DNA from: 20CM-2-65-7 sp963830455
GTDB taxonomy: Bacteria; Gemmatimonadota; Gemmatimonadetes; Gemmatimonadales; GWC2-71-9
Length of the DNA stretch: 64,000 bases
Direction: 5' to 3'
Assembly: GCA_963830455.1 (NCBI GenBank)
Contig: CAWHMT010000001.1
Location: 198,251 to 262,250, forward strand
Positions 52,113-60,004 of the stretch are shown here, piece after piece. Numbering within the stretch: the first letter of the stretch is position 1; each line of letters opens with the position of its first letter. Both the position numbers and the translations under genes were made by a program. The notes beneath the pieces are model-generated. The model did no database searches, was not told where the DNA came from, and worked only from the letters and a program-made list of their open reading frames with translations.

Positions 52113-54020
52113 TCAGGGCTCGACGACTTCCACAGCCTGGCCGGCGTTGATCGGTCCTCGGACCGTCTGAACTTCGCCGGAGGGCCACCGCACCTCGATG
52201 GCAGCCACACTATCCGTCCCCAGCCCGAAATACAACGGAAGATCACTCTGCGAGAGGTATCCCGACTTGCCATCCTGGACCTCGAGGATGCGGCGGTCGT
52301 TGGACAATACGACCGTCACTAGGGCGCCGAGGCCTTGGCGGTTTGAGCGCGTTCCGCGCAGGCGCACCGTGAGAAACCGGACTTTCCTTCGTTGCGCCAG
52401 GTCGCTGATCAGCACCCGCGGTGCCGCGTTGAATTCATTGGTGACAATGTCGAGATCTCCATCGCCATCCAGATCGAGCGCGACCGCCGAGCGCGTCCCG
52501 AGAGCGCCGGTGATCTCCACGCGTCCACCGCTCCCCCGTCGGCACTGCATGACCATGGACCGCGGGTGCTCGCAGGAGGTGCAGAGGGAATTGCCGCTGT
52601 CGGCGCCGTTGCAATCGAGTGTGAACCAGGTCTGTTCCGTTTCCCCGTGGGCTCGAGGCTCGATCCCCAGCACGAACTCACGCGGTTGGAAGCGCCCCCT
52701 GTCGTTGAGCAACAGGGAGTTGATGCCGTAGCGGAAAGGGAAATTCATCCCGGCGGCCACAAAGATGTCGGGCCAGCCGTCGGCATTGAAGTCACCGACG
52801 CTCGGACCCCAGGGCCAATAGGTCTCCACTTGCGCACTGTCGGAGATCTCTTCGAACCGGCCCTCGCCGCGGTTCGCGAACAGCGCGTTGCCGAAGATGA
52901 GACTGCTCGTGTCTTCCGGAATGAGCCTGGCCGGCATCTTCCCGGGATCGGACTTGCGTGCCTCGCCCGTCCAATCGCCCGGAGGCAGATCCACCCACAT
53001 GTCCGAATGCATGCTCGTCAAGAACAGATCGAGCCGGCCATCCCCATCGGCATCAAATACCTTCGCTCCCATCCCGCCCCAGAGCGTGCGGGGAAAGTAG
53101 GCTGCCGTCTGATCTCGAAAATGGGCACCACGCTCATTGATCCAGAGGTGATCGGAACCCTGCATATTCAGGATGTACAGATCGGGGAATCCATCGGCAT
53201 TCGCGTCGAGCACCGTCGCGTCACCGCTCCAGCTCTTGTCTGCCAGACCGACCGCCTGTGTGACGTCCTGGAAGCGGTTGTTCCCGAGGTTCCGGTAGAG
53301 CCTGCTGGGCTCGGTACGGTCCGGATGCAAATGACCGAGGAAGGCGTCGGTGCGGCCGACGTAGTACCCTCCCGGTCCCCGTACATCGGTGGTGAAATTC
53401 CCCACATTGGCAACGAACAGGTCGAGCCGGCCGTCGCGATCGTAGTCGAAGAACAGCGCGCCGGCGGAATGGCCGTTGTAGCTCAGGCCCGCGGTGGGCG
53501 TGATATCCTGGAACTTGCCCGCGCCGAGATTCTCGAACAAACGATTGCCGTGCCGCACGGTCGTGACGAACAGATCGGGATCACCGTCGTTGTCGATGTC
53601 GGCAAATGCGCATCCCACGGCGATCGCATCGGGAATGGTCAGTCCCGCCGTGGCGGTCATGTCCACAAAGCGGCCATTGCCCGCGTTCCTCCACAGCTCG
53701 TTGGTGCCGAGCTGCGTCAGAAAGTAGAGATCGGACTGCGTGTCCCCATCGACGTCGGCTGCGCAGAGACCGCTGCCGTGATCGTAGTGCACGAGCTTGT
53801 AGTTCTTGCCGGCGTCGTCGACGCTCCGATTGACGAATGTGATCCCGCTCGCTTGCCGGCGATCCTCGAAGCGGAAGTCGTCGCGTAACCGATTCGATGC
53901 TTGCGCGAGCCGTCGCTGCTCCCGCCCGCGCTGAACGAGCCAGTCAGGCGTTTCCGACGACCGGCACGAAAGCGCCAGGGCAACCACTACCAGGCTGCTG
54001 CAACGTGAGAGTCCGATCAT
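52113..54020 (-). CDS. CRTAC1-family FG-GAP/ASPIC-UnbV lipoprotein
   Basis: 635 residues from the ATG at 54020, which begins MIGLSRCSSLVVVALALSCRSS with a lipobox (ALSC); a start at 54083 would bury the signal. FG-GAP blades are plentiful: AADVDGDTQSDLYFLTQ, FADIDNDGDPDLFVTTV, FFDYDRDGRLDLFVANV, VLDANADGFPDLYILN and VFDADGDGRLDLFLTS. A cysteine cluster (LDCNGADSGNSLCTSCEHP) precedes the ASPIC/UnbV domain (RLRGTRSNRQGLGALVTVV, WPSGEVQTVRG). It is an outer surface or periplasmic calcium-binding propeller of unknown ligand. It is the fourth VCBS protein within 11 kb. Confidence 0.9.
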   Translation of the reverse strand: MIGLSRCSSLVVVALALSCRSSETPDWLVQRGREQRRLAQASNRLRDDFRFEDRRQASGITFVNRSVDDAGKNYKLVHYDHGSGLCAADVDGDTQSDLYFLTQLGTNELWRNAGNGRFVDMTATAGLTIPDAIAVGCAFADIDNDGDPDLFVTTVRHGNRLFENLGAGKFQDITPTAGLSYNGHSAGALFFDYDRDGRLDLFVANVGNFTTDVRGPGGYYVGRTDAFLGHLHPDRTEPSRLYRNLGNNRFQDVTQAVGLADKSWSGDATVLDANADGFPDLYILNMQGSDHLWINERGAHFRDQTAAYFPRTLWGGMGAKVFDADGDGRLDLFLTSMHSDMWVDLPPGDWTGEARKSDPGKMPARLIPEDTSSLIFGNALFANRGEGRFEEISDSAQVETYWPWGPSVGDFNADGWPDIFVAAGMNFPFRYGINSLLLNDRGRFQPREFVLGIEPRAHGETEQTWFTLDCNGADSGNSLCTSCEHPRSMVMQCRRGSGGRVEITGALGTRSAVALDLDGDGDLDIVTNEFNAAPRVLISDLAQRRKVRFLTVRLRGTRSNRQGLGALVTVVLSNDRRILEVQDGKSGYLSQSDLPLYFGLGTDSVAAIEVRWPSGEVQTVRGPINAGQAVEVVEP

Positions 54021-54090
54021 GGGGCACCGAAATAACGCCGTGGGAATCCGGAGGGAAGCGCCGCCCTGGTGTCGCTCTGACACGTCGCTC

Positions 54091-54747
54091 TCATGTGCCG
54101 AGCGTTATCACCCTGTCGGCATTGGCGCGGGCGAACTCGGCGTCGTGCGTCGCGATCAGCAGCCCGCGTCCCTGGCCGCTCAGGTGCCGCAGCGTCGCGC
54201 CGAGCGTCGCACGCCGTACGGGATCGAGCGCGGCCGTCGGCTCATCCATCAGCAACAGGTGAGGATCGGGCGCGAGTGCGCGCGCGATCGCCACGCGCTG
54301 GGCTTCTCCGCCCGACAATTGGCGCGGCCACGCGTCCGCGCGCGGCGCGACGTCGAGGGTCTCGAGGAGCTGCGAGGCCGTCGCGTCCGCATCGGCGCCG
54401 GAGCGGCCCAGCACATGGCGCAGTGCCAATGTCACGTTGTGGCGCACGGAAAGATGCTCGAACAGGGCGTGTGCCTGAAAGACGAGCCCGACCCGGCGCC
54501 TGAGCGGCACCAGCCGCGACTCGGGCGGGACGGGTCCGGGCGCGAGCGAAAACCCATCGACCACGATCCGGCCTCCAGCGAACGGCTGCAGCGCGGCTAC
54601 CACACGCAGCGCCGTGCTCTTGCCGACGCCGGATGGGCCCATGAGCGCGACGATCTCGCCCCGCGCGACCTCAAGCGACAGCCCGCGCAGCACCTCCCGC
54701 GTGTCGTAGCGGACGTGCACGCGCTCGATCGTCAGGAGCGTGCTCAT
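54091..54747 (-). CDS. Amino-acid-type ABC transporter ATP-binding protein
   Basis: 218 residues. Walker A is GPSGVGKST, the Q-loop follows in GLVFQAHALF, the signature is LSGGEAQRVAIARAL, Walker B is LLLMDEP, and the switch histidine is in ATHDAEF. It belongs to the polar amino-acid uptake (HisP/GlnQ) branch. It powers the overlapping fused binding protein/permease; the stop/start overlap is ATGA. I chose the ATG at 54747 over a much longer frame that only shadows the permease. The cytoplasmic dimer would sit under the permease. Confidence 0.93.
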   Translation of the reverse strand: MSTLLTIERVHVRYDTREVLRGLSLEVARGEIVALMGPSGVGKSTALRVVAALQPFAGGRIVVDGFSLAPGPVPPESRLVPLRRRVGLVFQAHALFEHLSVRHNVTLALRHVLGRSGADADATASQLLETLDVAPRADAWPRQLSGGEAQRVAIARALAPDPHLLLMDEPTAALDPVRRATLGATLRHLSGQGRGLLIATHDAEFARANADRVITLGT

Positions 54748-56285
54748 GCGGCGTGCACGCCCCCTCCCCAGTGGCGCTCGAGCCGGCGCGCGAGTCGCGC
54801 GAGCGGCAGGGACATCGCGAGATAGACGATGGCGCACAGGATGCCGGGAATGACCCAGCTCCCCACGTTCGTCGCGAAGATCGCCGTCTGCTTGGTGAGC
54901 TCGACCACCGTGATCACCGACACGAGCGCGGAATCCTTCAGGAGGGCCACGAAGTCGTTGGTCATGGGCGCGAGGGCATAGCGCAGCGCCTGTGGTCCCC
55001 GAATCAGACGCAGAATCTGCAGTTCGGAGAAGCCGAGGGTACGGGCGGCTTCGAGCTGGGCCCGCGCAACGGCCTGCAACGCGCCGCGGTAGATCTCGGC
55101 CTCGTACGCCGCATAGTTCAGGCCGAGCGCCAGCACCGCGGCGAGGAATGCCGGCAGACGCACGACCCCCGACAGCCCGTAATAGATCACGAACAACTGG
55201 AGCAGCAGCGGCGTCCCACGCACCACTTCGACGTAGATCGCGGCCACGACGCGCAGCCACGCGGGCCCATACACGCGCGTCGACGCCAGTGCCAGCCCGA
55301 CGATCACCGCGAGCGCCATCGACAGCACGGATGCAGCCAGCGTCACCCCCGCGGCACGGGCCAGCGACGGCAGGTAGGCGATGACCCGCTCAGCGACCGC
55401 GGGATCCGCAGGCTGGGTGGCCACGCCGCCGCGCAGCACGCGCTCGAACAGGACGCCCTGGCTCTCGTCCCACACATTCCAGCGCCGCAGGATCTGCTCC
55501 AGACTGCCGTCGCGCATCGCTTCGCGGAGCACCGCGTCGACCGAATCGCGCAGGACGCTGTCGGCGCGGGCGAGGACTCCGACGTAGTGCCCCGTCGCCA
55601 CCTCGTGAGCGAGGATCACGAATGCGCTTCCACCCAGGCGTCGCAGCGCGCGCTGGGCGATGATGTGGTCCAGCAACACCGCATCGACCCGGCCGCTCAT
55701 CAGGTCGGTGTAGGGGTGGACGTCGTCGTCATACGAGACCGGGAGCAGGCCGGTCGAGTCACGCGCTGCCAGCAGCATGTCGTAGGCGATCGTCGCGCCC
55801 AACGTGGCGACGCGGCGCCCACGCAGATCGGCCAGCGAGCGAATGCGATCGCGATCCGCCGGCCGCACCGCCAGGACCTCTCGAAATTCGAAGTAGGGCA
55901 GGGTGACGGCGTGGCGGGCGCGACGCGTCGGCGTATCCTCGACGCCGGAGAGGCCAATTTCGAAATCCCCGCGTTCGACCGACTGATCGATGCTGGACCA
56001 CTGCACCTGAACGAAACGCGCCGACCGGCGCCCCTCCCCGAGCCCGCGCGCGATGCGTTCGGCGACCTCTACATCGAAGCCCCGCACGCGCGACGGATTG
56101 GCCGGGTCGGCTTCCACAAAGGGGGCGCCACCCTCGGCATCTCCACCCCACACGAGCACGCTGGAGTCCGCGGCAGGACCCTGCGCGGCGAGGCATATTA
56201 GAAGGAAGGACGCGGCGACCAAGGCGTATAAAGTACGCCGCAGTTTGAAACCTCGTGGCGGAGCTTGCCGTCCGGTCCAACACAC
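54744..56285 (-). CDS. Fused substrate-binding protein and permease of a polar amino-acid ABC transporter
   Basis: 513 residues from a GTG. A signal (RRTLYALVAASFLLICLAA) leads into a periplasmic SBP_bac_3 domain, about 45-290: RVRGFDVEVAERIARGLG, FEIGLSGVEDTPTRRA and RSLADLRGRRVATLGATIAY. A permease domain (305-500) with five helices carries the family motif YVEVVRGTPLLLQLF and the EAA loop ARTLGFSELQILRLIRGPQ. This GlnP-type fusion imports an amino acid or related amine. The adjacent ATPase gene completes the transporter. A GGCGTA-N5-TACGCC palindrome lies in the leader region. Confidence 0.92.
   Translation of the reverse strand: MCWTGRQAPPRGFKLRRTLYALVAASFLLICLAAQGPAADSSVLVWGGDAEGGAPFVEADPANPSRVRGFDVEVAERIARGLGEGRRSARFVQVQWSSIDQSVERGDFEIGLSGVEDTPTRRARHAVTLPYFEFREVLAVRPADRDRIRSLADLRGRRVATLGATIAYDMLLAARDSTGLLPVSYDDDVHPYTDLMSGRVDAVLLDHIIAQRALRRLGGSAFVILAHEVATGHYVGVLARADSVLRDSVDAVLREAMRDGSLEQILRRWNVWDESQGVLFERVLRGGVATQPADPAVAERVIAYLPSLARAAGVTLAASVLSMALAVIVGLALASTRVYGPAWLRVVAAIYVEVVRGTPLLLQLFVIYYGLSGVVRLPAFLAAVLALGLNYAAYEAEIYRGALQAVARAQLEAARTLGFSELQILRLIRGPQALRYALAPMTNDFVALLKDSALVSVITVVELTKQTAIFATNVGSWVIPGILCAIVYLAMSLPLARLARRLERHWGGGVHAA
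56223..56239. promoter_or_regulatory. GGCGTA-N5-TACGCC palindrome with TATAAAGT
   Basis: Six-base perfect arms flank TAAAG, 49-65 bases ahead of the plus-strand gene at 56288 and inside the leader codons of the divergent transporter gene. TATAAAGT (56227-56234) could be a plus-strand -10 box covered by a dimeric regulator. The 6-5-6 geometry matches the palindrome at 37042. Confidence 0.35.
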
Positions 56286-56287
56286 CT

Positions 56288-56635
56288 ATGCGATTCAAAC
56301 CCTCGATCTGGTTTCCCATCTCGGTCATTCTGGCCGGCCTCAATCTTGGCGCCATTGCGTTTGCTGTCGGCGAACCATGGCATGCCATGGCGCACGGCGC
56401 CCTTGCCGTGGCGTTCGGGCTGTGGGCTCAGCGGCTGAAGCAGCGCCGAGACCGAGGAGTCGCCGAAGAGCGGCAGGCGGTCGAAGCTCCGGGCGGTGAG
56501 CGGCTGGAAGTCCTTGAAGACGACCTCACCAGACTGCGGCAGGAATTGAGCGAGACGCAGGAGCGCCTCGACTTCACCGAACGGATGTTGGCGCAGCGCT
56601 CGCAGGATCGGGGGCGCGTGGAGCCCCGCCCATGA
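56288..56635 (+). CDS. Small membrane protein with coiled-coil C-terminus
   Basis: 115 residues from the ATG at 56288 (GTG 56255 is a longer option). Two hydrophobic helices, FPISVILAGLNLGAIAFAV and AMAHGALAVAFGLWAQ, are followed by a charged region. A heptad-like stretch, GERLEVLEDDLTRLRQELSETQERLDFTERML, should form a coiled coil in the cytoplasm. No catalytic motif was seen. It is coupled by ATGA to the next small gene. The role is unknown. Confidence 0.68.
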   Translation: MRFKPSIWFPISVILAGLNLGAIAFAVGEPWHAMAHGALAVAFGLWAQRLKQRRDRGVAEERQAVEAPGGERLEVLEDDLTRLRQELSETQERLDFTERMLAQRSQDRGRVEPRP

Positions 56636-56856
56636 CGACGCGCAAATCCCCTCGCCGGCGCAAACCACAGGCTCCGGAACCGGAACCGGTGACTGACGAG
56701 CCGAAGAGCGAAGTCGTTGTCCACCGCGCGGCTCCACCGGTCGCGCCCTTGCTCTCCGAACTGATCGACACCCTTCGGGCGGTTGCCGGTCGCATGATCG
56801 ACATTGCCGATGCGGCTGCCGAAGCCGTGCAAAAGCGTCTCGAAGGCCGCGCGTAG
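56632..56856 (+). CDS. Small basic/proline-rich protein of unknown function
   Basis: 74 residues. The N-terminus is strongly basic (TTRKSPRRRKPQ), followed by a Pro/Glu-rich linker and an amphipathic helix (PLLSELIDTLRAVAGRMIDIADAAAEAV). The layout resembles a DNA- or membrane-associated tether. The ATGA overlap with the coiled-coil membrane protein suggests a complex. No family was recognised. Confidence 0.55.
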   Translation: MTTRKSPRRRKPQAPEPEPVTDEPKSEVVVHRAAPPVAPLLSELIDTLRAVAGRMIDIADAAAEAVQKRLEGRA

Positions 56857-56892
56857 GCGCTCGTACCCGCCCGTACTACTTAGATTAGAAGA

Positions 56893-57465
56893 ATGGCTGA
56901 TCCTCAACAAGCGACCGCGGACGACCTGCGGGCGATTCTGAGCGCCTATCAGACCGTCATGCAGGCATCCTGGCCCACGCTTCATCCCACCATGGCCGAC
57001 GCTTCTCGACGCTGGGCGACGGCGGGTCCGACCGAGCTCGAGGCGGAGCTCACGCAGTATCTCCAGGAGTCCGCGCAGGCGGCTCAGCACGTGCGGGTGT
57101 TTTGGAAGCTCGGCTCGGAGTTCAAGTTCGGTGGCTGCAATCAGCTGTTCGCCACCGATGGCGGTCTGTCCACGCCGGCAGACCTGATCGGAATCGATGA
57201 CTTTGATCGCCGGTTACCGTGGCGTCATCAGGCCGCGAAGTATCGGGCCGACGATGAGTCGGTCGCCAAGAGCGGGACACCCAAGCTCGACATTCTCGAG
57301 CGCCAACAGTCCTCCACCGGGATCACCTGGGTCCGCGCCGGTAAGGCGCCGATGCGCAAGGACAACGGCGAGGTGATCGGGATTCTGGGGATGTACGAGC
57401 TCCTGGATGCGGAAGCCGGGCGGACGCTGTATGCGGCTCGCAATCTGAAGCGGCGCCCGAGTTGA
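56893..57465 (+). CDS. Stand-alone PAS-domain protein
   Basis: 190 residues. The N-terminal third is helical. From about residue 75 a PAS fold is visible: FWKLGSEFKFGGCNQLFATDGG, DLIGIDDFDRRLPWRHQAAKYRADDESVAKSG, then TGITWVRAGKAPMRKDNGEVIGILGMYE. No kinase, cyclase or HTH domain is attached. It may sense a small ligand and act on a separately encoded partner; the small proteins on either side are candidates. It ends just before a TTG-started gene that overlaps by four bases. Confidence 0.72.
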   Translation: MADPQQATADDLRAILSAYQTVMQASWPTLHPTMADASRRWATAGPTELEAELTQYLQESAQAAQHVRVFWKLGSEFKFGGCNQLFATDGGLSTPADLIGIDDFDRRLPWRHQAAKYRADDESVAKSGTPKLDILERQQSSTGITWVRAGKAPMRKDNGEVIGILGMYELLDAEAGRTLYAARNLKRRPS

Positions 57466-57929
57466 CGGACGACTACGAGACCAAGCTGCGCGCGCTGCTC
57501 CAGGAGTACGCGGAGCGCAGCGCCAGAGTGTCTCCGGCGGAGAAAACGTCGAAGAACCACGCGGACCGGCGGATGTGCGGCGAGCGGCTGCACGCCGTGG
57601 TTCGTCCCGTGCTCGATGCGCTGATGGTCGTGCTGAAGGACGCCGGCCACGACGCGGCGGTCCGCGAGCACATCGAGCGCGACGACGCCTATCCCAGCGT
57701 CGCCCTTTCCTTTACTCCTCGCGGCGGCCTCGCATCGGCACTCATTTTTCGCTACGATCCGCGCCACGGCATCGTTGCGCAGCGCGAGGTCAAGCAAGCT
57801 CCCTGGAAAGGCCGGCCGCCCACCGGCACGGGTGACCGGCTCGGCACCATCGGGATTGCGGCGGTTTCCACGGCCTGGGTCGAGACCAAGAGCCTGAGCT
57901 TCATCGAGGCTGTTCTCAAGGCAAACTGA
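57462..57929 (+). CDS. Hypothetical protein
   Basis: 155 residues from a TTG that overlaps the PAS gene stop. The N-terminal half is helical and charged, with KTSKNHADRRMCGERLHAVVRPVLDALMVVL. A compact beta part follows: AYPSVALSFTPRGGLASALIFRYDPRHGIVAQREV. No signal peptide or membrane segment is present, so it is cytoplasmic. No family was recognised. The overlap suggests coexpression with the PAS protein, perhaps as its partner, but this is speculative. Confidence 0.6.
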   Translation: MTDDYETKLRALLQEYAERSARVSPAEKTSKNHADRRMCGERLHAVVRPVLDALMVVLKDAGHDAAVREHIERDDAYPSVALSFTPRGGLASALIFRYDPRHGIVAQREVKQAPWKGRPPTGTGDRLGTIGIAAVSTAWVETKSLSFIEAVLKAN

Positions 57930-57930
57930 C

Positions 57931-58401
57931 ATGGTCCGCGTGCGTCCCGTCCTGAAGGAAGACGCGCCGGCCTGGCAGCGCATGCGCGAAGCGCTGTGGC
58001 CCGACTACGCCGCCAGCTGGCACGCGGACGAAATCGCGCAATTCTTCTCGGGCAAGTTGTCGATGCCGCTCGCTGTCCTGATCGCCGAGGACTACGCCGG
58101 CAAGCTGCTCGGATTCGCCGAGCTCTCGATTCGCAACTACGCGGAAGACTGCGTCACCGATCGGGTCGCGTACCTGGAGGGGTGGTATGTCGTGCCGGGC
58201 GCGCGTCGCAACGGGGTCGGGCGCGCGTTGGTCGCCGGAGCGGAGCAGTGGGGGCGCGCGCAAGGCTGCACGGAGTTCGGCTCGGACGCCGTGATCGACA
58301 ATGAGATCAGCGCGGCGGCACATCGGGCGCTGGGGTTTACAGAAACGGCACGAATCCGCTGCTTCCGCAAGCCGCTCGCGCCGGGTAAAACTCTGTTATG
58401 A
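57931..58401 (+). CDS. AAC(6')-like aminoglycoside N-acetyltransferase (GNAT)
   Basis: 156 residues. The sequence follows AAC(6')-I enzymes closely in layout: VRVRPVLKEDAPAWQRMREALWPD, HADEIAQFFSG, GFAELSIRNYAEDCVTDRVAYLEGWYVVPGARRNGVGRALV with the acetyl-CoA loop, EFGSDAVIDNEISAAAHRALGF and a final CFRKPL. Acetyl-CoA-dependent transfer to the 6'-amine of aminoglycosides is the known family activity. Here it is chromosomal, with no mobile element or integron nearby, so it may be an intrinsic gene with another natural substrate. It overlaps the next gene by ATGA. Confidence 0.85.
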   Translation: MVRVRPVLKEDAPAWQRMREALWPDYAASWHADEIAQFFSGKLSMPLAVLIAEDYAGKLLGFAELSIRNYAEDCVTDRVAYLEGWYVVPGARRNGVGRALVAGAEQWGRAQGCTEFGSDAVIDNEISAAAHRALGFTETARIRCFRKPLAPGKTLL

Positions 58402-59207
58402 TCGCGATCTTCCTGGTTGTTTCGTCGCTGCAGGCGCAAACCGTGAACATCTGGCCGGGCGTCGCTCCCGGCTCCGAGCGCTGGACGCATCAGGAACGCA
58501 GCGTCGAGAACACGCCCCTCGGCACGGTGATCTTCAACGTCGTCACGCCGACGCTGACGGTCTATTTGCCGGATCGCGCCAAGGCAACGGGTACGGGCGT
58601 GATCATCGCGCCGGGCGGGGCGTTCGTGGCGCTGGCGATCGATTTGGAGGGAAATCCCCTCGCGCGCTGGCTCCAGGAGCGCGGCATCGCGGCCTTTGTA
58701 CTCAAGTACCGGATCGTGGAAAAGCGCCAGGACGGCATTCCACAGATGGATATGGACACGGCGGGCCGCTACGGGATCGCAGACGGCATTCAGGCGGTGA
58801 CGCTGGTGCGCCGGCGCGCAGCGGAGTGGGGGCTGTCACCGACGAGAGTCGGGATGATCGGATTCTCCGCCGGCGCTATGGTCACCAGCGGCGCGTTGCT
58901 CCAGGCGGATTCCGCGGCGCGTCCGAACTTCGCGGCCCTGATTTACGGCGGTCCGTTCGGCGTGATGCCGTCCATCCCCGGAAATCTGCCCCCGACCTTT
59001 CTCGCGTGGGCGCAGGACGATCCCGCCGTCCGTGAGTTCGTCGTCCGATTCTACGGTGCCCTGACCGCGGCCGGCAACAAACCGGAAACCCATATCTTCA
59101 GTGCCGGCGGTCACGGCTTTGGGATGCGCAAGCAGGGGACGACCAGCGATCACTGGGTCGACGACTTCTACAACTGGCTGGACACGCAGGGCCTCACGAG
59201 GCGCTAG
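58398..59207 (+). CDS. Exported esterase-type alpha/beta hydrolase
   Basis: 269 residues. A short hydrophobic leader (MIAIFLVVSSLQAQ) suggests export. The fold shows TGVIIAPGGAFVALAID (oxyanion region), LQERGIAAFVLKYRI, the nucleophile elbow GFSAGA, an acidic residue in AQDDPAV and the histidine in SAGGHGFG. This pattern matches acetyl-xylan-esterase-like or BD-FAE-type carbohydrate esterases, consistent with the glycan-degrading neighbourhood. The ATG overlaps the acetyltransferase stop. The substrate is not proven. Confidence 0.85.
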   Translation: MIAIFLVVSSLQAQTVNIWPGVAPGSERWTHQERSVENTPLGTVIFNVVTPTLTVYLPDRAKATGTGVIIAPGGAFVALAIDLEGNPLARWLQERGIAAFVLKYRIVEKRQDGIPQMDMDTAGRYGIADGIQAVTLVRRRAAEWGLSPTRVGMIGFSAGAMVTSGALLQADSAARPNFAALIYGGPFGVMPSIPGNLPPTFLAWAQDDPAVREFVVRFYGALTAAGNKPETHIFSAGGHGFGMRKQGTTSDHWVDDFYNWLDTQGLTRR

Positions 59208-59208
59208 C

Positions 59209-59568
59209 ATCGCCGTCATCCCGAACATCGGGCCAAGCGGTCAGGCGCAGCGGCGTCGATTCGGATTCATCGCGCTCGGTGCAGCCGCGCTGCTCGTGGT
59301 CTTGTTGATAGTCCTGGGCGCACCGCGCGCCTGGCGCCTCCTCACATGGCTGCCGCTCTGGCTGAGCGCACTCGGGTTCTTTCAGGCGCGAGACAAGACC
59401 TGAGTGAGGCTCGCGGCGCGCGGTCTGCGCGACATGGACGATGGAGCGGGAGCCTGCGCGATCCCCGATACAGCTGAGCTTTCGCGGATTCGCCGCCAGG
59501 CCCTGTGGGTGCACGTGAAGTCTCTCACCACGGCCGCCGTAGTGACAGCCATTCTGATCGTGGTATAG
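59209..59568 (+). CDS. Small membrane protein with in-frame UGA: selenoprotein candidate
   Basis: The frame opens at ATC 59209 (GAGG seven bases upstream), reading IAVIPNIGPSG; no closer ATG exists, and ATG 59101 would run inside the previous gene. Two helices follow: FGFIALGAAALLVVLLIVL and LLTWLPLWLSALGFF. After QARDKT comes TGA (59401-59403), yet the frame stays open for 54 more codons, VRLAARGLRDMDDG through TAAVVTAILIVV, with coding-like composition and a third helix. I recall related small membrane proteins with Cys at this position but cannot verify it here. A hairpin 18 nt past the UGA resembles a bacterial SECIS. A nonsense mutation is the alternative. Confidence 0.5.
59404..59436 (+). 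promoter_or_regulatory. SECIS-like hairpin after in-frame UGA
   Basis: CGCGC (59417-59421) pairs with GCGCG (59427-59431) around the loop GGTCT (59422-59426), and the loop starts exactly 18 nt after the UGA. As I recall, the E. coli fdhF SECIS has a GGUCU loop at the same distance. Bacterial SECIS rules need a G in the first two loop positions and a loop about 16-37 nt from UGA, and both hold here. High GC makes chance hairpins common. Confidence 0.4.
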
Positions 59569-59576
59569 CTTCCGGA

Positions 59577-59978
59577 GTGCGATCGTCAGTCCGGGTCGTT
59601 CTCTTGGTGGGGCTGCTCTGTGCCTGCGCGCCGAGCGTGCAGCCGGGTGGTCTTCAGCCGATGGTGACGGAGCGGCTCTACTTCGGGCGCAATGTCGCCA
59701 GCACGCTGGGCGTCACCGACTCGGCGTGGGCCGTGTTCGTGCGCGACGTCGTCGGTGTCCAGCTTCCCGACGGGTTCACGTACTGGACCGCGGAAGGTGC
59801 GTGGCGTGGGAGTGACGGGCGGTCGATTCGCGAACCCAGCTTTGTGCTCGAAGTCGTTCATCCCGAACCCTCGCCGCGCGCCGATTCCGCCATCACGGTG
59901 ATCATCGTCGAGTACAAGCGCAGGTTCAATCAGGAGTCGGTCCTGCGGGTTGTCACACCAGGGCGGGGCAGCTTTTGA
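59577..59978 (+). CDS. DUF3574 lipoprotein
   Basis: 133 residues from the GTG at 59577. The leader SSVRVVLLVGLLCACAPSV has a lipobox. The domain has LYFGRN, DSAWAVFVRDVVGVQLPDGFTYWTAEGAWRG, IREPSFVLEVVHPE and VIIVEYKRRFNQESVLRV, the DUF3574 pattern. The family is annotated only as a putative secreted protein. It begins 8 bases after the small membrane protein's final stop. The tail ends four bases into the alternative TTG start of the next gene. Confidence 0.8.
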   Translation: MRSSVRVVLLVGLLCACAPSVQPGGLQPMVTERLYFGRNVASTLGVTDSAWAVFVRDVVGVQLPDGFTYWTAEGAWRGSDGRSIREPSFVLEVVHPEPSPRADSAITVIIVEYKRRFNQESVLRVVTPGRGSF

Positions 59979-60004
59979 AGAACCTCCTCGAGCGCCATGG
60001 ATCG

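Noticed and set aside
52392..53888. 498-codon plus-strand open frame
   Set aside because: Antisense of the CRTAC1 gene, whose FG-GAP repeats are unambiguous.
57931..58401. Recently acquired resistance cassette
   Set aside because: No integrase, attC-like site, IS or composition change is visible around the acetyltransferase gene; it is ATGA-coupled to its neighbour.
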